DNA of 64,000 nt from Gnetum montanum (Eukaryota > Streptophyta > Gnetopsida > Gnetales > Gnetaceae). This document shows positions 58,844 through 64,000 of this stretch, piece by piece (position 1 is the first letter of the stretch; each line of letters starts with the position of its first letter). The notes below the pieces were generated by a model. It was given only the letters and a program-made list of their open reading frames with translations, was not told where the DNA came from and made no database searches. The stretch is taken from NCBI GenBank assembly GCA_015680685.1, contig MNCI01002798.1, positions 239,152 to 303,151 of the forward strand, read 5' to 3'. A program made the position numbers and the translations under genes.

Positions 58844-61800
58844 TTAAGACTCTTCTTCCTGGAAGATCTTAGGATGTGAGGTATAAAAATCTTTCTCCAC
58901 TTTCCATGTTTATTATTTCACTCCATATCTTTTCTAAACAACCTTTACCATCAGAATGATCTTACTCCTCAATCTTCTCTCCATTCTATCCATGATCGTA
59001 ATTAGCCACTCTACAAAACTAACACTAAGCTAAAGCTCAACATTTTGCCAATCTATTTTGTAACAAGAATTTACAACATACTTCCTTAGAATAGAAACAT
59101 GAAATACATCATGAATCAACTATAGCTTAGATAGAATATCGAGTTGATAGGTAACTTTACTAATTTATCTCAAAATCAAAAAACGACCAATGTAGTAAGG
59201 ATCTAAATTTTCTCTTTCACTGAACCTCATAATCCATTTCAATGATGAAACATTAAGAAAAACTTGATCACCATCATTGAACTCTAATTAACACCTCCTA
59301 TTGTTGGCATGCTTTTTGTTTTTATTACTTGTAGTTTGCCTATGATAACCTTAATCTTTCCTATAGCCTTATTAGTGATGTCTATCCTGGTCCTATGTCT
59401 ATCATCTATAGAATCTTAGCAAAGAGGTGTATGACAAGGTCTACCATAATAACATGCTACTTTTAAGCTAGCTTGATAATTTTTGTTAAATGAAAATTCT
59501 AAAAATTAAAGAACTTTATCCAAACTATCTCCATGTTCTAAAGCACAAGCTTAAAACATATCTCCTAAAGTCTTATTCATTCTATTTATTTGAGGGTGAT
59601 ACATTGAGTTGAGATTCAATGTAGAGCATAAACTCTTCTAAAAACACTATAAAAATCTAGAAGTAAGCTTACATTCTCTAACTGTTACAATCTATCTACA
59701 TACTTCATGTAATCTAACAATCTCTAATAGGAACAACTAAGTAATCTCTTTTGCACTATATGTTTCTTTATTAGCTAAAAATTGAAAATATTTTGTCAAA
59801 AGATCTATGATTACAAGCATGGAATATTTTTCCCCCTTTTAGTATGAGGTAATTAAATAATGAATTCCATGTCAATAGTTTTTCATTTCCACACAAGAAT
59901 AGTATGTGGATGTGGATAAAGATAACCACTAGTCCTCTAATTTTCTACTTTGATTTACTAGCATACCAAACACTTAGTCACATACTAACAAACATTTTTA
60001 TTCATACCAAGTTATCAATACTATCTTTTGATGCTATGATACATCTTATCATTACTTGGGTGCATCTTATACTTATTCAAGGAAGCTTTATTAATTAGCT
60101 TCTACATGATTATAATCAACACATATATCCTATTCTTATATCTCAATAATCTAGAACTATTAATTCAAAATGCTAAGGTTTTTGAAGGAAGATTTTGCAA
60201 TCTTCTCTTGACATTAAGAATCTAAAGTCTACTGAGAAGCTATTATATCCTTTAGGCTATGTAGGATAGTGATCTTGTAGAGTTTCCCAACTATCTTCTT
60301 TAGCACATATGCAAGTTTGTTACCTTTTCCTAGATGATACTACACTATAAAGTCAAAATGAACAAACAAATTCATCCATTGTCTCTATCTCATGTTCAAC
60401 TGCAACTAATTCATAATGTACTATAAGCTGATTTATTCAATCTGGAAGGTAATCCACTCACCATGCAAGTAATATCTCAAAACCTTAAGAGCAATGATAA
60501 TGACACCAAGCCCTAGATCATGAGTTGGAAATCAAATTTCATGAGGTTTTAATTATCTAGAAGCATATTCCACCATCTTATCATCTTGCATGAGAACACC
60601 ACCTAAATGTTCTCCTAAATCATCTATTTACACATAATAAGGCTTACTAGAACCATTAAGATCAAGATAGGTGTTGAGATCAATCTTTGCTTCTACTCCT
60701 CAAAGGCCTTTTGACAAGCATCTCATCAAGTGAAAACAAAGGCCTTTCTAAGTAACTTATGTAGAGGCATTGCAATCTTAGATAAGTTCTCTAAAAACAT
60801 CTAATACTATCCTACTAGATCCAAAAAAAACTTCTGACTTTTTTCATTATGATTAAAATAAACCAATCCTTAGTCACTACTATCTTAGAATGATCCACTA
60901 CTATACCTACTCTAGAAGCTACATCATCAAGGAACTACATTTCTATCTTCTAGAATGTACACTTAGAAGAATGAGCGTACAATTATTAATCTCTTAAGAT
61001 CTACAAGACTACTGATAAGTTCACCTTATGCTCCTCTTTATCCTATGAATAGATTAAGATATCATCAATAAAGTCAATGAAAAACTAAACTAAATAAGGA
61101 AATAACATACTATTCATCAAGTCCACAAAAACTGCTACTACATTAGTAAGTCCAAAGGATGTGACTAAGAGTTCATAATATCCATATATTATCTTGAAAG
61201 CTATTTTAGACATATCCTCCTATTGCACCCTAATCTGATCATAGTGAAACTTTAAATCAATATTAGAAAATACCTTAGCTTCCTTCAACTAATGAAATAG
61301 GTCATCAAGAGAATATCTACACTTTAATCCTAACCAAATTCACTAAAGACATCCTAAGAGGTGTTTTGAAAATTGTTTATAAAGTTCCAAGATTGATTGT
61401 AATCTCAAACTCAATCTCTCTATAAGGAGGCACTCCAAGAAGTTCTTTTTTAAATATATCCATGAACTCTTAGATCAATAGAATCTAACGTATCTCTTGA
61501 ATAAGTTATTCATGCACCAAGATCATGAAATAATTATGACCATATTTAAATAACTACAAAAACTTCTTAATTGTCACCAAGTCAAGCTTAATCTATCTCT
61601 TGCTTGTTTGGACTATAAACTCTTTACCACTTGTAGAAATAAGTGTGAGAGTCTTGTTCTTACAATCTAAACATCCATTGTACTTAGCTAACTAGTCCAT
61701 CCTAGGAATCTTATCATATTCTTCATTTTCCATTACCATCAAAGCATTATACCACCTATTACCTTGTATCACTACCTCAATTAAAGGAAAAATATCAGAA

Positions 61801-62090
61801 ACCACAATACCAAGAGAATGAGTCATTTAAACTATTAGGGGAGAACACATGGTTGTGGGCTTAAGCTATAAATGGATCACAAATCTAGGATCTATAAAGA
61901 ATAACTAGAACTAGAGTTAAACAAGATTTAAAAAGAAGATCCATCAATATTACCTGTAGTATCAATGATAGTATTGGGTTTTTCATCTAAGGGTTAATCT
62001 ATCAAAGCATAGACCCTTTCCTTATGCCCTTTATCCTTATTATAAATTGTATTTTTGTTAAAATAGTTTTTAGTTATTTTATTAGATCAC
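58844..62090 (-). pseudogene. Chromovirus pol (protease, RT, RNase H, integrase)
   Basis: Minus strand, decayed. The integrase end includes VKVV*KRYGVK (about 58900), FHVSILRKYVV (about 59080), LDPYYIGRF (about 59190), DQVFLNVSSLK (about 59240) and MYHPQINRM (about 59590). RT has HYDQIRVQ (about 61240), YELLVTSFGLTNV (about 61160) and the catalytic FIDDILIYS (61047-61073). Upstream of these, VPPYREIEFEI (about 61390) marks the protease-RT linker, and CLDCKNKTLTL (about 61660) the region after the protease. About 170 bp seem deleted in RT near 61320, removing the segment that normally holds the VKKKDG and CIDYR motifs. Stops and frameshifts are frequent. Confidence 0.8.
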
Positions 62091-64000
62091 TCCCACTATC
62101 TATGACCAAGCTTACTGCAAGAATGACAATCTAAGCATTCACTTCTAAAATGTTAAATCTAACCACAAGCATGAAACTTAGCATGGGAGTTGAAAGATAT
62201 GCTACTACTACCTCTAGAAGTCCTAGCCTACATAGAGCTACTAGACTTCATAACAAGTTGGGGTTTGTTCCTGAGCTAGTTTACTTTCTTCTTCTTGCCC
62301 AAAGTTATGTTCCACTCTATAGCCAACATCTTCGTATAAGTTGTGTCATACTTGTTCAAACCAAGAGAAATTAAACCTACATGGATGCAATGAATCAAGC
62401 CATCAATGTAGTGGTTGGTCATCTCTTCTTCATCACTTTATAGATGGAGATTAAATTGCACTAACTAGAGAAGCTTCGCATTGTACTAAAAAACAATGAG
62501 ATCTCTATGATCTAGATTGCATAACTCCTTAAACATGTACCTTCCTTTCAAGTTTCTACAAAATTCAATCCACCCCACCTCTTTATCTGTTGATGAAGTG
62601 TCATTAAGTCAATGCATCAATTGGGTAGCGTATACACAGTCGTGTCAATGCAGGCTCATCGACGTAGCCTCCCTGCATTGACATGGCCCCGTTTACACAA
62701 CCACCTTTCCCAGCTTATAAATAAGAGGGCCTTCCACCTCATTTAGGCATCTTTTTGAGTAGTTGTAGTGAAGCTCTTGCAATTTGTTCCCGCAAGAGAT
62801 AGAATATTTTCCAATTGCCCACAGCAAGTGTAAGAAAAGTGATCATCTCTTTATTCAAGCATTGATGTATCTGAGCCCATTGGTGTGACGGAAATAAAGA
62901 TGAACTATTCAAGCATTCCTTGCAGCATTTGACTTAGTCATTTTATGCAATTAATAGTCTAACATGTTTATGCTATATTAGTTACTTGTTAATTACTTAT
63001 GTTTTTGTTATTATAATTTCAATCGTTATTGATCATTCATAGTTTGTTAAAGCCATAGGTACGACCATCTCGAACGTAATTCAAACACTTGGTAAGCCCA
63101 GTGACACTTAATGTCTGGTAACCCAAAAGTGTTAGGAGATGCTCAGAATGTGCTCGGAAGATGGGACCAGATACTTATGCCTGGAATAGTTAGAATATAA
63201 ACTAGGATAATTAGAGATTAGAGAATAGTTTATTCCTTACTTTCCATACCTCAATTAGTCACCGAGAAGATAATTAAAAAGATATAAAAATAATTAGCCT
63301 TAGTCTCACTTAACCTTCGTAAACAGCACCTCATAAGTGAGATTAGGATGACAACGACCGTTCTAACCCAAGGTGTCACTGGTTAGAAGTTTGGTGTATG
63401 TTAAGTGCTCACAGTCTACAGATTTTGACCGAGTCGTGCGTGAACACTTGTGATTCATATGGTTGGATGTAGGGGTACCTAGCCGCTCATCATCTGCCTA
63501 ACCTCTAGTAACCCTAGTTGTATTCCACCAATAGTTGGATACATCCTTTACCTAATGTAAAACAAAATAATTTTGTTATAGTGGGCCATAATCCATGAAT
63601 TAGAAAGCTTCTACAACCTCACGTAACCACTCCAAAGTTACTATAAGATCTTCAACATCATCAAAATATAAGGGTTTTATCCTTCTAAACTATTGTATGA
63701 GAACTTGCTCAATGGACCTTCTATCATCAGTGGTTTAGTGAAATTAATATTATCCCCTAAACCTAGCATTATAATTATTCTAACTCCTCAGGTAAATCAA
63801 CATCTCCTATATCAAATTATTTTGTGAGACTTTCCCACTAGATTGATCAAGATTTTTCTTATTTAGGATCTCAAAGATTCGTCTTGGCAACATCCTACAC
63901 TACAATTTGAGAATACTTATCAAACATTTATCTCTAATACCAACTTATAAAACTATACTAACTAGAATTAGGCTAGAAATATATTACTTAAATAAAAATT
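62091..64000 (-). pseudogene. Chromovirus gag, interrupted by a solo LTR
   Basis: A minus-strand zinc-knuckle remnant at about 62100-62165 (CHSCSKLGHR) is followed upstream by a gag core around 62350-62590 (FNLHL, EEEMTNHYIDGLIHCI). It continues past the LTR at 63493 to the window edge in broken frames. I find no start codon in the window. Confidence 0.55.
62591..63492 (+). repeat. Solo LTR of the TGATGAG group
   Basis: 902 bp, TGATGAA to CTCATCA, with no internal region. It is flanked by TCTGT (62586-62590) and TCTGC (63493-63497), a 5-bp duplication with one change. A TATA box is at 62716-62723. U3 carries an inverted pair around TCAATGCAGG and CCTGCATTGA (about 62645-62680). It formed by recombination between the LTRs of a former full element. 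Confidence 0.85.

Larger units (their letters stand above)
48691..64000 (-). mobile_element. Ty3/gypsy chromovirus, 3' part
   Basis: A minus-strand element. Its 3' LTR spans 48691-58832 (about 2.7 kb once element B is removed). Pol and gag follow to the right and leave the window. LTR ends are TGTAACACC and GGTGTTACA, typical of plant Tekay/Del-like elements. A solo LTR (62591-63492) lies in its gag. The left target-site candidate is AGTAT (48686-48690). Confidence 0.8.

Overview
The window looks like intergenic DNA of a large, repeat-rich plant nuclear genome. It is AT-rich and filled with nested LTR retrotransposons. They carry tRNA-type primer sites, a plant chromovirus pol, and reading frames broken mainly by C-to-T/G-to-A changes, as expected for long-methylated plant DNA. 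I see no intact host gene, no rRNA or tRNA gene, and nothing prokaryotic. A gymnosperm or other large-genome plant is plausible, but the species cannot be read from this.

Three element groups are present. (1) The 'TGATGAG' group has LTRs of 0.8-1.0 kb that begin TGATGA(G/A) and mostly end CTCATCA, with a tRNA-Asp-like primer site. Members are E (1-1100, partial, minus), D (3665-9123, plus, chimeric), A (17273-24474, minus), C (40981-47559, plus), B (50158-57569, plus) and a solo LTR (62591-63492). A and B encode Gag and an aspartic protease, but no reverse transcriptase, RNase H or integrase, so they resemble non-autonomous TR-GAG elements. In place of pol they hold a conserved non-coding block, a 123-residue ORF ('ORF2'), a possible ORF3, and repeated copies of the polypurine-tract motif. 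(2) Group H2 has two copies, interrupted by other elements and apparently sharing the LTR that starts near 25276. Each has gag-pro on the minus strand, no pol, and a multi-exon coiled-coil gene in the opposite direction. A 29-bp minisatellite lies between the two genes. (3) A Ty3/gypsy chromovirus on the minus strand has its LTR at 48691-58832 (split by B) and a decayed pol-gag at 58844-64000. A second LTR copy lies at 1101-3539.

Layout: E and chromovirus copy 1 (1-3664); D (3665-9123); H2 copy 1 (9124-25275, with A inside); shared H2 LTR with 191-bp tandem repeats (25276-about 28450); H2 copy 2 (about 28772-47830, with C inside); a relic LTR (48241-48690) cut by the chromovirus; the chromovirus (48691-64000) with B and a solo LTR inside it. 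B and C have exact 5-bp target duplications, and B's unoccupied site is preserved in the LTR copy at 1101-3539.

The most unusual content is cargo in pol-less retrotransposons. This includes ORF2 of A/B, the protease-to-plant-transposon-like fusion in D, and the spliced antisense gene of H2, one exon of which resembles a HAD phosphatase.
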